DNA from: Symbiodinium natans
Lineage: Eukaryota > Sar > Dinophyceae > Suessiales > Symbiodiniaceae
DNA: 64,000 bases
Reading direction: 5' to 3'
NCBI GenBank assembly: GCA_905221605.1
Contig: CAJNDS010002479.1
Location: forward strand, 1,127,319-1,191,318
How positions within the stretch are numbered: the first letter of the stretch is position 1; each line of letters opens with the position of its first letter. Position numbers and translations under genes: made by a program. Below the pieces are notes generated by a model. The model had not been told where the DNA came from. It saw nothing but the letters and a program-made list of their open reading frames with translations, and made no database searches. Shown here in pieces: positions 43,007 through 53,600 of the stretch.

Positions 43007-43084
43007 GTTTAGGGTTTAGGGTTTAGGGTTTAGGGTTTAGGGTTTAGGGTTTAGGGTTTAGGGTTTAGGGTTTAGGGTTTAGGG
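43007..43084. repeat. TTTAGGG array
   Basis: Eleven perfect units. Confidence 0.95.
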
Positions 43085-43678
43085 ACTCCGAAGCAAGGGG
43101 GTCAAAGGCAGGGACCTACCAAGCCCCAAACAGAAAAGTATCATGGGATTCAGACTCGTACAGCCCTACCTTGCAGATCCTCAAAAAGGGACCCCAACAC
43201 CCAAGGGTATAACCTTAAGGGTCCAAGGTAGAACCCCTAGAAAGTAGGTACCTGATCACCCAGGCAAGCCCTAGAAGCCAAAGCCTAAGACGCTTACGTA
43301 CCCCTAAGCCACCAAACCTCAAGAATGCCCTAAACTCCCAAAACCCTAAACCCTAAACCCTAAACCCTAAACCCTAAACCCTAAACAAGCTACAAGCTCC
43401 TACTTTAAGCCTCCAAGCCCCGAGCAGCCGACGCCAGGAGCCGCAACCTTGACCAGCTCTCTTTCCCGCAGGCCAAGCACCTTCACATGGCGGGGTTTCA
43501 GAAACCCCTTTTAGGGTTTAGGGTTTAGGGACCCTGAACCCTAAACCCTAAACCCTTTCCCTAAACGCTCTGGAAGGCCCAAGGCGTCTAGGGCTTTTTA
43601 ATGCGCTTATCGGGTTGTTATGGTGGAGTTGAGGGCTTGGGGTTTAGGGTTGTGGGTTTCTGAAAAATGCTGTTTCAG

Positions 43679-43756
43679 ATTCCTATCACCAAGCGAGTGA
43701 GGAAAGAAGAAGCGGCCATCGTGCACAACGCCTGCACACCCGCTGTAACCATGTAG
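43679..43756 (+). CDS. Candidate terminal exon, possibly of ankyrin gene A
   Basis: Acceptor TGTTTCAG|ATT; reads IPITKRVRKEEAAIVHNACT then PAVTM and stops at TAG. Exons linking it to 42,561 (candidates at 42,903-42,931 and 43,472-43,494) could not be phased, so its assignment is a guess. Confidence 0.4.
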   Translation: MPITKRVRKEEAAIVHNACTPAVTM

Positions 43757-44357
43757 ACCCTACATGACTAACGACTATGCCCTGCCCTTTGGGGCAGCGG
43801 GGAGGCATTCGACAGGCGTGACTTAGTGGCCGGGCAGGTAAACTTTTGAGCTCTTAGGGTTTAGGGTTCAGAGTTTAGGGTTTAGGGTTTCGGGTTTCGT
43901 GTTTCGGGGCAAACCTTATTGCGGCCAGGGAACGCAGCAACTTAGGCTGAAGAAGTTGGCTTTGTTCGGTTTGAGGGTGGAAGTGGGGTTTAGGGTTTAG
44001 GGTTTAGGGTTTACGTAGGGTTTGGGGACCACAGGAAGTACGTTAAAGTCCTGAAGCCTACACCCCCCCTCAACCCCAAACCGCCGACCCTCAATGCTGG
44101 ACCAAACAGCGCCAAAAGCCCAACAGACAAAAGACACAACAAGCCAAACTCTCAACCTTCAAAAACAACGGACAACACATACAAAAGCTCGAATTTAGAA
44201 CTCCCCCTCTTCCCGACCGCCCCCCCCCCCCCCCCCCCCCAAACCCTAAACCCTAAACCCTAGACCCGAGACCCTAAACCCTAAACCCTAAACCCCTAAA
44301 CCCTTAAACCCTAAACCCTAAACCCTAAACCCCACACACCCTTCCCCCGTCTGCAAG

Positions 44358-44415
44358 ACGGCCCGGGCTTCGCTGCCGGCGGCAGTCGGCGGTGCTGCAG
44401 AGGCCGTGGAGGGAG
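44358..44415 (+). CDS. Candidate exon
   Basis: After CTGCAAG: ARASLPAAVGGAAEAVEG; donor GGGAG|GTTTTT. Alanine-rich; the GC content makes all frames open, so low weight. Confidence 0.25.
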
Positions 44416-44436
44416 GTTTTTGGGTTCAGGGGTCAG

Positions 44437-44580
44437 GGGTTTAGGGGTTTAGGGTTTAGGGTTTAGGGTTTAGGGTTTAGGGTTTAGGGTTTAGGGTTTA
44501 GGGTTTAGGGTTTAGGGTTTCGGGTTTCGGGTTTCGGGTTTAGGGTTTTTGGGTTTTGGGTTTAGGGTTTAGGGTTTAGG
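44437..44580. repeat. TTTAGGG array with TTTCGGG run
   Basis: About 17 units; three consecutive TTTCGGG in the middle. Confidence 0.95.
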
Positions 44581-44614
44581 TACTGCCAAAATCTCTGAGG
44601 GAGGGTAGTTACAT

Positions 44615-44720
44615 GGACCCTGAGTAGGCCCTCATTCCCCTTTTTTCGGGGCTAGGTTCCCTTATGAGCCCCTTTAAACCAAAAACGGGCACCCTTTTCA
44701 GTCCGAGGTTACTCTTGGGC
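44615..44720. mobile_element. Family A copy
   Basis: GGACCCTGAGTAGGCCCTC ... AGCCCCTTTAAACC ... GGTTACTCTTGGGCC. Confidence 0.7.
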
Positions 44721-44728
44721 CTTGAACT

Positions 44729-44866
44729 CTGGGGGGCAGTTACATGGGCCCCTTAATATTGGGCCCTTACCTCCCTTAAAGGCTTCTGAAGTATGGGCCC
44801 TCGGGTTTTATAGAGTATAAGGGGTATATAAGGAATCCCTTTTTGAGGGGCCCATATTACCCCCAA
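44729..44866. mobile_element. Family E copy
   Basis: GGGGGCAGTTACATGGGCCCC ... CTTCTGAAGTATGGGCCCTC ... AAGGGGTATATAAGG ... GGGGCCCATATTAC. Lies 9 bp after a family A copy. Confidence 0.7.
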
Positions 44867-45361
44867 ATACATTCCCCCCCCCCCCCCTCCCCACATCGAT
44901 GATCCTTGTTCTAATAACCCCAGGCAGTATTTGGGAAATACCCAGACGATGAAGGTTTGGGGACCAGGGTTTAGGGTTGTGTTCAAGCCTCATGCTGACT
45001 TCGAAGGCTTTGAGAGTTGGAGGGCAGGCGTGGAGGGGATTGCAGTTAGGGCTTAAAGCTACAGCTACCCTAAACCCTAAGGCCCAAACCCTAAACCCCA
45101 AACCCCAAAACCCTAAGCCCTAAACCCTGAACCCTAAGCCTTGCGGTGCATTCAGTGGCTTGTGGTTTGTGGGCTTAGGGTTCAGGGCTTCGCAGTTTGC
45201 GGACAGGCCCCTGTGTCTAAAACAGCACGCAGTATCGCTTTCTTGCATGAGTGTGTATCTAGAAGATCTAAACCCAAAACCCTAAACCCTAAACCCTAAA
45301 CCCTAAACCCTAAACCGGTATGGTACCAAAACGTTCGCGTATGTGCTCATTCCAGCGTTAT

Positions 45362-45461
45362 CCCCTAAACCCTAAACCCTAAACCCTAAACCCTAAACCC
45401 TAAACCCTAAACCCTAAACCCTAAACCCTAAACCCTAAACCCTAAACCCTAAACCCTAAAC
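45362..45461. repeat. CCCTAAA array
   Basis: Fourteen perfect units. Confidence 0.95.
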
Positions 45462-45594
45462 CTGCCCTTTGGACTCTAAAAGGATCATCGTTACAAGTAT
45501 CACGGACCTCACCTGAGTCCCTAAACCCCCCTAAAGAACTAATTCTCAAGTGGGGGTCTTCGAAAGTAGGGACACCCGCAATAGTAGAATCCTA

Positions 45595-45697
45595 GGACCC
45601 AGAGTAGGCCCTTATTCCTTTTTTAGGGTTTAGGGTCCCTTGTAAGCCCCTTTAACCACGAGCGCCTCGTTTATGCCTAGGTTGCTCTTGGGTCTAG
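45595..45697. mobile_element. Family A copy
   Basis: GGACCCAGAGTAGGCCCTTA ... AGCCCCTTTAACCACG ... GGTTGCTCTTGGGTCTAG, with CTAG at both borders. Confidence 0.75.
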
Positions 45698-46004
45698 AAC
45701 CCCCTTGTAAGAAAGGAGCCCAGTAAGGTACCTAAACCCTAAACCCTAAACACTAAACCCTAAACCTTAAAAGGACCCCAGTAAGGTACCCCCTAATTTC
45801 GGAAACCCCCAAATCTGACCAAGGCGGCCGCCGTGGCCGCGCAGAGGCACAGCCGATGAGGGCACGTTAGGGTTTAGGGTTTGGGGTTTGGGCTTTGGGA
45901 TTTTGGCATTTAGTGCTTAAGGCTTAGGGTTTAGGGCTTTGGGTTTAGGGCCTTTAGGGCGTAGGGCTTGGGGCATAGGGCTTGCGGCTTAGGGTCTAGG
46001 GCTA

Positions 46005-46280
46005 CTCTGCAACAAGCTGGCTTATGCAAAACATGGGACTGGCAGCCACAGGTTGCATTGGTCACTTGGGGCAGCCCGCACATGGAGCTTGCTGACGGCA
46101 CTCACAGTCGCCGAAGGTCGGGGCCCGCTGAGAGAAAGCTTGCGTCTTCGAGAGTCTATGCAAGCAGTTCCCGCACAGCTTCGTGCTAATCTTGCTTGTG
46201 GGGCACAAAGTGGATCCCGTTCATGTGGTGCCACCAGTACACACCAAGACGCAAAAGCCGCCACGCTCCAGCGTACGCAG
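46005..46280 (+). CDS. Candidate exon, 92 codons
   Basis: Open from after TCTAGGG to a TACGCAG|GTCGTC donor. Contains HRLHWSLGAARTWSLLTALT, LRESLRLRESMQAVPAQLRA and SRSCGATSTHQDAKAATL. No repeats inside. HWSLGAA faintly recalls the ankyrin HWAA turn but the rest does not fit. Two other frames are partly open. Confidence 0.4.
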
Positions 46281-46435
46281 GTCGTCCGGGTTGAAGAAAG
46301 ACCCTAAACCCTAAACCCTAAACCTAAACCCAAAAGGTCTGCCCGATTTAGGGCTTAGGGTGAGTGACTCCGCAGCTATCTAAGCAACCTTGGACCATTG
46401 GAGGTTCGTTGCGGGCATGAACGACCCTCTACAGG

Positions 46436-46577
46436 GAGGTTCAGGGTTTAGGGTTTAGGGTCTAGGAGGGCACTTATAACAACCATTATACCTGTACATA
46501 TAGGCCTCCTAAGTCCCCTTAGTAGGTAATAAGTAGACTTATAATTGGAGTTATAAGTACCCCTGAACCTCCAAGTA
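46436..46577. mobile_element. Family D copy
   Basis: GGGAGGTTCAGGGTTT ... GGGCACTTATAACAACC ... GGCCTCCTAAGTCCCCTTAG ... TACCCCTGAACCTCCAAG. Confidence 0.7.
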
Positions 46578-46857
46578 TCGTCCCAAGGTCTAAACCTTTA
46601 GCTCCACTAGGAAACTGGTCAAGTAAGACTCTGAACAGAGACCCTCAAGGCCCCCAAATCCCTCCAAAACCCTTACATTTAGGGTGTAGGGCTTGAAGCC
46701 CTACCCTCTAAACCCTAAATACTGAACCCTGAACGCTAAATTTCAGGGTCGAGGGCTTAACGCCCAAACTCCCTAGCCCTAAACCCTAGCCCTAAACCCT
46801 TAACCCCTAGGGCTCAAAGCCTCAACCCCCCAAAACTCTCTTGGGGAAAGCTGGAAG

Positions 46858-46963
46858 GAGACGTTCGGATACCGCCCTGCGACGCAAAGGCGGCGGGCTC
46901 TGGCTGTTGAGCGAGTTTACATGTCCTTAGTAGCCCAGTGGTACCCTTTTTTGTTTGTTCAAG
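46858..46963 (+). CDS. Candidate internal exon, 35 codons
   Basis: Acceptor CTGGAAG|GAG, donor GTTCAAG|GTTCC. Reads ETFGYRPATQRRRALAVERV then YMSLVAQWYPFLFVQ. A - strand frame overlaps (46,814-46,996). Unknown family. Confidence 0.4.
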
Positions 46964-48116
46964 GTTCCTTTCCATAAAGCAACCCGCCCACAACAAGGGT
47001 GCGCTTGTTTTAATATGGCTGCTTGGCGACCAAGATATCCTAAACCCTAGGTTTCAGGGTTGACGGTTGAAGGTTAGGCAGTGGTTGGGGCTTGGGGCTT
47101 AGGGTAGCTTATAGGGCTTAGGGTATGGCTCCCCCCGTTCTGAATGCCCCTAAGTTTGGGAGATGAGGGGGAAAGACTCCGATGTGGGTTGAGGGCTTAA
47201 ATTTTAAGGTTTAGTTAGTCAGCCTTCGGAGCTCTTAAAAGAATCATCGCCCGTTCTAGCCGTACTTATGGAGGGATGTTTTTGCTTGAGGGCTCTTTCA
47301 CCGACTAGGTGGGACTTTACTTCTCTAATTTCATACTAAGGGAGCCAAAAGTTATACATTTATTGGGGGAGTTCAAGAGCAACCAAGGGCGAAATACCCA
47401 TTCGCGAGAGCGAAAAGGAGACCCTAAACCCTAAACCTGAACCCTGCACCCCAAAACCCAAAACACCAAACCCCAAACCCCAAACCCTAAACCCTGAACC
47501 CTGAACCCTAAACCCTTAACCCTAAACCCTCACCCCAACCAATGTCCCCACCTCAGCGCCCCAGAATGGGCCCCAGAACACGGCCTCAACCTCCAAAAGC
47601 ACTAAACTCAGAATATAGGGTTTAGGGTTTAGTCTTTCGGGTTTAGCGTTTAGGATAGGGGGCATACACTTAGTAGCTGTAGTAGCTGAGCGAGCACACT
47701 TTACACTTTTTGGAATACTATAATCCCCTATAGAACTGAAAGTGTACACTTTTTTGGGGGCTTATGAGCTGAGCAACTAAGCAATTACAGTAAACCCCCA
47801 AAAAGTTGGAAACCTTTTTTAAAACAAGTAGTGCTGGGATTCCCTATGCTTTACTCTTAGGGATTGAGGCTATTGAGTTGCCAACTTTTTGGCTTCTACT
47901 GTAGTGTTTCCCAAGCCTCCCCCACACACACACACACGCGCAAAAAAAGGTTAAAGCGTTATAGGTTTCCAGGGTTTAGGGTTTGGGGTTTGGGTTTTAC
48001 GGTTTAGGATTTACGTTTGAGATCCCTACTACTTCAGCACTTCAATGCTTTGGGGTTCTCTTTAGATCGAAGGTTTTGGCACCCCCTGATCAGCCCCTGA
48101 AGCCCCACCGGCTGAG

Positions 48117-48197
48117 GCTCCCGACGACGGTCTGCGGTGGTTCCGGAAGCCTACCTTCCGGCAAGGGCCTAAGGGGTTTCATCATGTCGGGTGCTAG
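48117..48197 (+). CDS. Candidate exon
   Basis: Acceptor GCTGAG|GCT; reads APDDGLRWFRKPTFRQGPKG then FHHVGC and stop. It may end earlier at an AG|GC donor near 48,167. Confidence 0.35.
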   Translation, partial: APDDGLRWFRKPTFRQGPKGFHHVGC

Positions 48198-48402
48198 GTT
48201 TAGGGATTGAGCTCTGGGGTTCAGAGCTTAGGGCATGGGTTTTAGGCTTCTGGGCTTGTTTCTTTTAGTTGGGGTTTGGAGTTCAGCCCGTTCTAAAGGA
48301 GACTATGGCAGAAGGGGTTGAGCGGACCGGGCTCCTCAGAACCCTCCAACCCGAATCCACCCAACGAGGTAAGTCGGAAGCTCCCCAAAAGCCCTATGCC
48401 CC

Positions 48403-48588
48403 TTCCAGAAAAAGATCAAACACAGGCAAACTGAAGGCCTTAATTTAGCAAAGTCGAGTAGGCAGCTATCTGCAGCCTTAGTATCTAGGGCTGCATCATT
48501 GTCCCGACGGCTGACCTTTCATTCCGCTAGCAAACTGGACTTGTTGAAAGAAAACAACCTAGACTCTGCGCTCGTGGGTTGCATGTAA
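48403..48588 (+). CDS. Candidate terminal exon, 61 codons
   Basis: FQKKIKHRQTEGLNLAKSSR, QLSAALVSRAASLSRRLTFH, SASKLDLLKENNLDSALVGC, M, stop. Amphipathic helices. Possible acceptors are CTTCCAG near 48,408, AGTAG|GCAG and CTGCAG near 48,475. Confidence 0.4.
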   Translation, partial: FQKKIKHRQTEGLNLAKSSRQLSAALVSRAASLSRRLTFHSASKLDLLKENNLDSALVGCM

Positions 48589-48624
48589 TCAAAGAGGTCA
48601 GACGGTCCGAACTCTATTACCCGT

Positions 48625-48720
48625 TGGGATGTTCTCCCTTATACTAGCAGTCCTTAATGGAGATTATATGGGGTACTCTAATCTCCACTAAGGACTGGTA
48701 GTATAAGGGGGAACATCCCA
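48625..48720. mobile_element. Hairpin family B copy
   Basis: TGGGATGTTCTCCCTTATAC, GCAGTCCTTAATGGAGATTA, then TAAGGACTGGTAGTATAAGG and GGGAACATCCCA. Nearly perfect 35-base arms. Confidence 0.85.
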
Positions 48721-48883
48721 AGTTACCCTGCGAATGAACCCAGACCAGCCAAGAAGCCCTCAATCTTTCTGTTTCTTAAGCGGAGTGGAGTAAGGTGTCC
48801 CATGATATTATTGTTGTATTCCCAAAACATATCCCTAGAGGACGCAGAAGATACCTGCATTCACTCTCCCTGAGCAGAGCTAG

Positions 48884-48975
48884 GTGCTAGAGCAGATCGA
48901 CCAGCTGGGCTGGGAGAACATGCTCCTTGGCTTATGCTCTGTAGATGTCTCTGAACCCCCACGCCTTGCGATGCA
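48884..48975 (+). CDS. Candidate exon
   Basis: Acceptor AGCTAG|GTG. VLEQIDQLGWENMLLGLCSV then DVSEPPRLAMH, after which the frame enters a family B hairpin. The 3' end is unknown. Confidence 0.35.
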
Positions 48976-49068
48976 CTCCCCCTTATACTATCAGTCCTTA
49001 ATCGGGATTATAATAGGGGGTACGATGATCCCAACTAAGGACTGCTAGTATAAGGGGGAAACATCCCA
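48969..49068. mobile_element. Hairpin family B copy
   Basis: GCGATGCACTCCCCCTTATAC, TATCAGTCCTTAATCGGG and CTAAGGACTGCTAGTATAAG with AACATCCCA. It lies 250 bp from the previous copy, in the same orientation. Confidence 0.8.
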
Positions 49069-49165
49069 ACCCTCGCCCTGAACGTGCAGGGGTGATTAGG
49101 CATAATGTGTCTCTCAATGCTGCTGCACATGCTACTCACCCTAAACCCTAAACCCTAAACCCTAG

Positions 49166-49262
49166 TTGCACTGCCTGCAAAGTTGTCCACAAGCACTGCT
49201 GCCTACTGCATGCACTGGACCCAGCAGATCCCCCAGACCTCGGGCGGGAAGTGGAACCCAAG
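49166..49262 (+). CDS. Candidate internal exon between two arrays
   Basis: Starts after CCCTAG of a CCCTAAA array and ends CCCAAG|GTTTAGGG at a TTTAGGG array. Reads ALPAKLSTSTAAYCMHWTQQ then IPQTSGGKWNP. Both splice sites would be built from telomere-like units. Confidence 0.35.
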
Positions 49263-49345
49263 GTTTAGGGTTTAGGGTTTAGGGTTTAGGGTTTAGGGTT
49301 TAGGGTTTAGGGTTTAGGGTTTAGGGTTTAGGGTTTAGGGTTAAG
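49262..49345. repeat. TTTAGGG array
   Basis: Eleven perfect units immediately after the candidate exon. Confidence 0.95.
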
Positions 49346-49541
49346 GTCTTAGGGTGTAAACAGCTGTGCTTTTAGGGTATAGGGCTAGTCCGGCTAATTA
49401 GTACTGTAGATGCTCAAGAAGCTGCCTGACTCGTTTAGCAGTTCAGCCTCTGAGCAAAGGCCAAAGAGCTCTCAATCATATGACTCAATAATTAGAATAG
49501 GGTTTTGGGGTTATTATAGTAGATCTATAGGGGGATCATAA

Positions 49542-49697
49542 GGGAATATTGTTAGTAATTACCTGATTTCCCTGACTCGGTTGTGTGTAGCAGCACCATC
49601 AGGAGTAGGAGCGTTATGTATCAACTCCTGCTTAGCCCTTCCTCATGCAACGCTTTTCGCAAACGCAGCGCTTGCATGGTTGATCACTGAATCGTAA
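49542..49697 (+). CDS. Candidate terminal exon
   Basis: Open 51 codons then TAA: NIVSNYLISLTRLCVAAPSG, VGALCINSCLALPHATLFAN, AALAWLITES. Hydrophobic. Another stop-ended candidate follows at 49,860, so at most one closes this gene. Confidence 0.35.
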   Translation, partial: GNIVSNYLISLTRLCVAAPSGVGALCINSCLALPHATLFANAALAWLITES

Positions 49698-49859
49698 ACC
49701 CTAGACCCCAAACCCCAAACACAAAACCCTAAGCCCCAAACCCCAAACCCCCTAAAACCTCAGAATCCCAAACCAAATCCTGCAGAACCCTAAATCCTAA
49801 ACCCTAAGAATCCTAAACCAAATCCTGCAAAAGGTTTCGGTATTTGGCCCTTTCCGCAG

Positions 49860-49922
49860 CTGTGCCTCTCAAGCGAAGCTTCGTACTTGGTAGCCATTAT
49901 CGGCCACCCCTCACCCCAATAA
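49860..49922 (+). CDS. Candidate terminal exon
   Basis: Acceptor TTTCCGCAG|CTG; reads LCLSSEASYLVAIIGHPSPQ and TAA. The acceptor has a good pyrimidine tract. Confidence 0.35.
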   Translation: MCLSSEASYLVAIIGHPSPQ

Positions 49923-50230
49923 ACATGAACATGCAACAGCGAAAATGCCTGAACAATCTATGCGCATCAAAATTCTTAATTAGGGTTTGGGGGTTTGGGG
50001 TTTAGGATTTAGGGTTTGGGGTTTAGGGTTTCGGGTTCGAGGTTGCTGGATTTGGGTTTAGGGTTTGCGGTTTTCCTAAGCCCCCAACCCTTCGGCAAAG
50101 GTGCAGTCCTTTTGTCTTTCCCAAGATACTCAAACCACCTAGAAGCCCTAAACACCTAAGCATTTTATAGCCCTTATGCTTGTCCGCCCTTCGCCCTCCT
50201 TGGGTGTGCAGCAGCTGAACCCCGAAACCC

Positions 50231-50328
50231 TGGGATGTTCCCCTTATACTAACAGTCCTTAATAGGGATTATAGTACGCCCTAGTATGATTACAATTAAG
50301 GACTGTTCGCAGAAGGGGGAACATCCCA
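50231..50328. mobile_element. Hairpin family B copy
   Basis: TGGGATGTTCCCCTTATACT, ACAGTCCTTAATAGGGATTA, AATTAAGGACTGTTCGCAG, AACATCCCA. Intergenic or intronic, upstream of ankyrin gene B. Confidence 0.85.
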
Positions 50329-50567
50329 ACCTACACCACTAAAGCCCAAAATCCTGAAGCAAGCCTGCGAAAACACATCCCCGTAAATCCGAACTCCTGA
50401 AGCCCTTAAGAAATCCGCAACCCTAAGGCCCTAAACCCCGGAACCTTAAGAAACGGGTTTAGGTAGGGATGTAGGGTTTAGGGTCTAGGGTTTAGGGTTT
50501 AGGGTTTAGGGTTTAGGATTCAAAATCCCATTAAAAAGAGACCTGGGAGCTGTAGTTGGCAGACAAG

Positions 50568-50601
50568 GCAGTGGTCACGGGGCTTCACTCTTCTGCACTG
50601 G
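50568..50601 (+). CDS. Ankyrin gene B, exon 1 of the visible part
   Basis: Acceptor GACAAG|GCAG, donor CACTGG|GCCGAG (GC): QWSRGFTLLHW. The GC donor is needed, since reading through meets TAG at 50,632. Confidence 0.8.
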
Positions 50602-53600
50602 GCCGAGGGACTCAGAGAGAAGCAGGCTCTCTAGGGTCTGTAGAGAGTTTTTTTTATAGGGTGTTGTAGGGTTTAGGGTGTAGGGTTTGGGTTTAGGGTT
50701 GAGGGTTGAGGGTTGAGGGTTTAGGGTTTAGGGCGTTAGAGGATGAGGCAGCGGAGTCTTCCAGTTGACAAGAAAGCACAAGGGACCAAGTCTCTAAATG
50801 GGGGTTCCTGAACCGCAAACCCCAAACCCTAAGCCCTAGGCCCTCTAATTTAGTGACGGGCCCAAGTTAGTCTTTGAAGTACATGGAATGCACCCCCCCA
50901 CAATAGTGAGTCGAAGCAGGGATTCGAACTTTTAAGTTGAGGGTTCAGCGGGGTTCAGGGTTTAGGGTTAGGAGGTGGGTTCAAGCATTTAGGGCCTTAT
51001 CAGCGTATAATTACCCTTCCCAGATGACGATGCAGTATGTGGTAGGTTCCCTACATCTGCTCCCCTTCTTTTGTGTGCCTGCTATCACCCGAGCGCTTCT
51101 TTGCCTGGCGACAAAGTTGTTTCAGAACTGCCCATAATATGTCATCATGCAGGTTTTGTGCTTCTCGAACGCAGGGCGTGGCATTGACAAGGTGCGTCCC
51201 CACGATGTTGAGCTCGGGTTCAGGTTTTTGCCAAACCTACTTTTCTGCAATATCAATAAAACCTGCTTTATAGGGCCTTCTGGGTGAAGGTTCTTATGAA
51301 TTATGGTTTAAGGTCTGTATAGGGTTTAGGCGGTTTAGGACTCTGTTTGGGTAACCCAGTTTTGTCAGGAATACATGGCCCAAAAGCGCCTGCAAATCCA
51401 GAGAACGCCACGCTGTTCCAAGCTGACCTGACCCCTAAAATCCTAAACCCTAAACCCTAAACTCAGAAACTTCTGAGGCAGCCCAGAATGATCAACCGGC
51501 GCTGGTCCAGCAACTCTTCGCCAAGGCAGCGTGGTCAAGTGCCGGAGTAGGGTGCATGGCCTGGGGAGTGGGTGGTGAGTGTTCGGGTTCAGGGTTTAAA
51601 GGCTTAAGGCGAAGGGTTCAGGGTGAAGGGTTGTAGTTCAGTGTTCGGGGTTTTGGGTTCAGGTTGCAGAGTGCAAGAACTTCCCTCATGCCCTTCTTGG
51701 CGTTCGGGCTCGCGCCCCATTAACGCAAGCAGCCCCCCAATCTTTGCGAGATCTCTTCCATTCCTCAGGATCGGACGCTGCGAAGTTTTCACGCGAGAAT
51801 GGCAGAGTTGTCTACGACCAGAGGAGCTCCGGTCTGGCTCAGTACCCGCTGAACTTGTGGGAAGCCAAAGGTCACCGGCATCAAGTGGACAGTGCGATGG
51901 ACGGTGAATGGCCTCACACCTGTCCGTCCCATTGTGAGATTTTCATGTGACATTACCGTGCCAGCACAGAATGCCATCCGCTTGAGCCTGCCGCGGTAGT
52001 CTGCACACTGTCCCATGTGAAGCTAGTCACACTCGTAAATTTAAAGGCGTTCTGCTAAGCAAACTCAACTGCATGTGTGGGGTTTAGGGTTGCATTCATT
52101 ATCCGGAGAGTGTCGCCCTATGTGCTGCTGGTGAAATCGAAATCCCAAATCAATCTGCCACACGGTAGTGTGTTAGGGTTTTAGGGTTTTAGGGTTTAGG
52201 GTTCAGGGTTCACAGGTTTAGGGTTTAGGGTATAGGGTTTTGGGTTTTGGGTTCGGATGCAAAAAGGGTTCAGGGTTTGGGGATGTAGGCATTAGGGTTT
52301 AGGGTTTAGGGTTTAGGGTTTAGGGTTTAGGGTTAGGGAAGCCATAGATCCAGGCTTGATTCTGCTTCATTCCAAGATCAGCTTTTAGTCCCATCATCGA
52401 TGGCCAGAACCTTGATCTTCGGGAAGAGTTTCGTTCCACACGCTTGTCAGGAGGGAATGCTGGTAGGCTTCTGACCCTAAACCCTAAACCCTAAACCCTA
52501 AACCCTAAACCCTAAACCCTAAACACTAAACCCTAAACCCTAAACCCTAAACCCTAAACCCTCCCCCCCCCCCCACCTACCCCCACAACAAGTTACCCAA
52601 GCCTTGACCCCGACCTACCCTGAGCCAAGCTTCAAGGATGGTACTGTCCTTAAAACCCTATAAACACTTCAGAGACCTACCCTCGTTTAGGGTTTAGGGT
52701 GTAGGGTTTGGGGGTTTGGGGTTTAGGGTTTAGGGTTAAAACCCTATAAACACTTCAGAGACCCCGGGTTCATAGGTTCCCCTACTTCCCCGACTATACT
52801 ACCCCCGTTTAGGGTTTTCGGGTTAGGGGTGAGGGGTTTGGGGTTTGGGGTTTAGGGTTTAGGGTTTAGGGATACTATCCCCCACCCCCCCCCCCCAAGT
52901 TCCCCCCATAATTAAGGCGGTTTAAGGATAATTTAGGTTACTTGAGGGGGAACTTGGGGGGGGGGAGGGGGGCAGTATAGAATAGAGAATAGAGGGGGGT
53001 CGTAGGGAAACCCATGACAGGTGATAGGAAGGCGCGTATGTGGGCCAACCAACAGGCAGTTCTCTAAAAGCCTTACACACTATACCCCCTTTTCCGTGTA
53101 CCGGGGCACTCAAGACGGGCCCATAATGTAGGGCAACCTTATCGCATGAGAGCTTCCAACAACCCCCCCCCCCCCCCACCTTCATGCCCCAACATAGCCT
53201 AAGACCTAACCCCAGCAGCAAACTCCAGAAAGTTGGAATTGGAGCTGGATTCCCTTTTGTATACCTTTTGGGGTATGTTCTAACTTTTTGGTCCTTTCAG
53301 GGTGCCGACCCTCTTCAAACCGATGACGATGGCAGGAGGGCGTCCCGGTCCTGCGGGTTCCGGGTTTGGGGTTCAGGGTTCTGGGTTTAGGGTTTGGGGT
53401 TTTGGGTTTGGGTTTCGGGTTTGGGGCTCAGGGTTCAGGGTACCCTAAACCTATAGGGTTCAGGGTTTAGGGCTAGGTTTTTTGTTTTGTTTTGGGCACG
53501 TTTTCTGATCGGTTTCCCTACGTGCCCCAGCAAACAAAAAGCGTTGACTTCCTCAGAAGTTCATAGTGTTCACGTTGTTGTGTAAGCTCTTGCAAGAAAC

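Noticed and set aside
50602-50634. Reading ankyrin B exon 1 through to GLREKQAL and its TAG as a terminal exon
   Set aside because: Splicing at TGG|GC joins exon 2 with exact ankyrin spacing; the read-through inserts extra residues and stops in mid-repeat.
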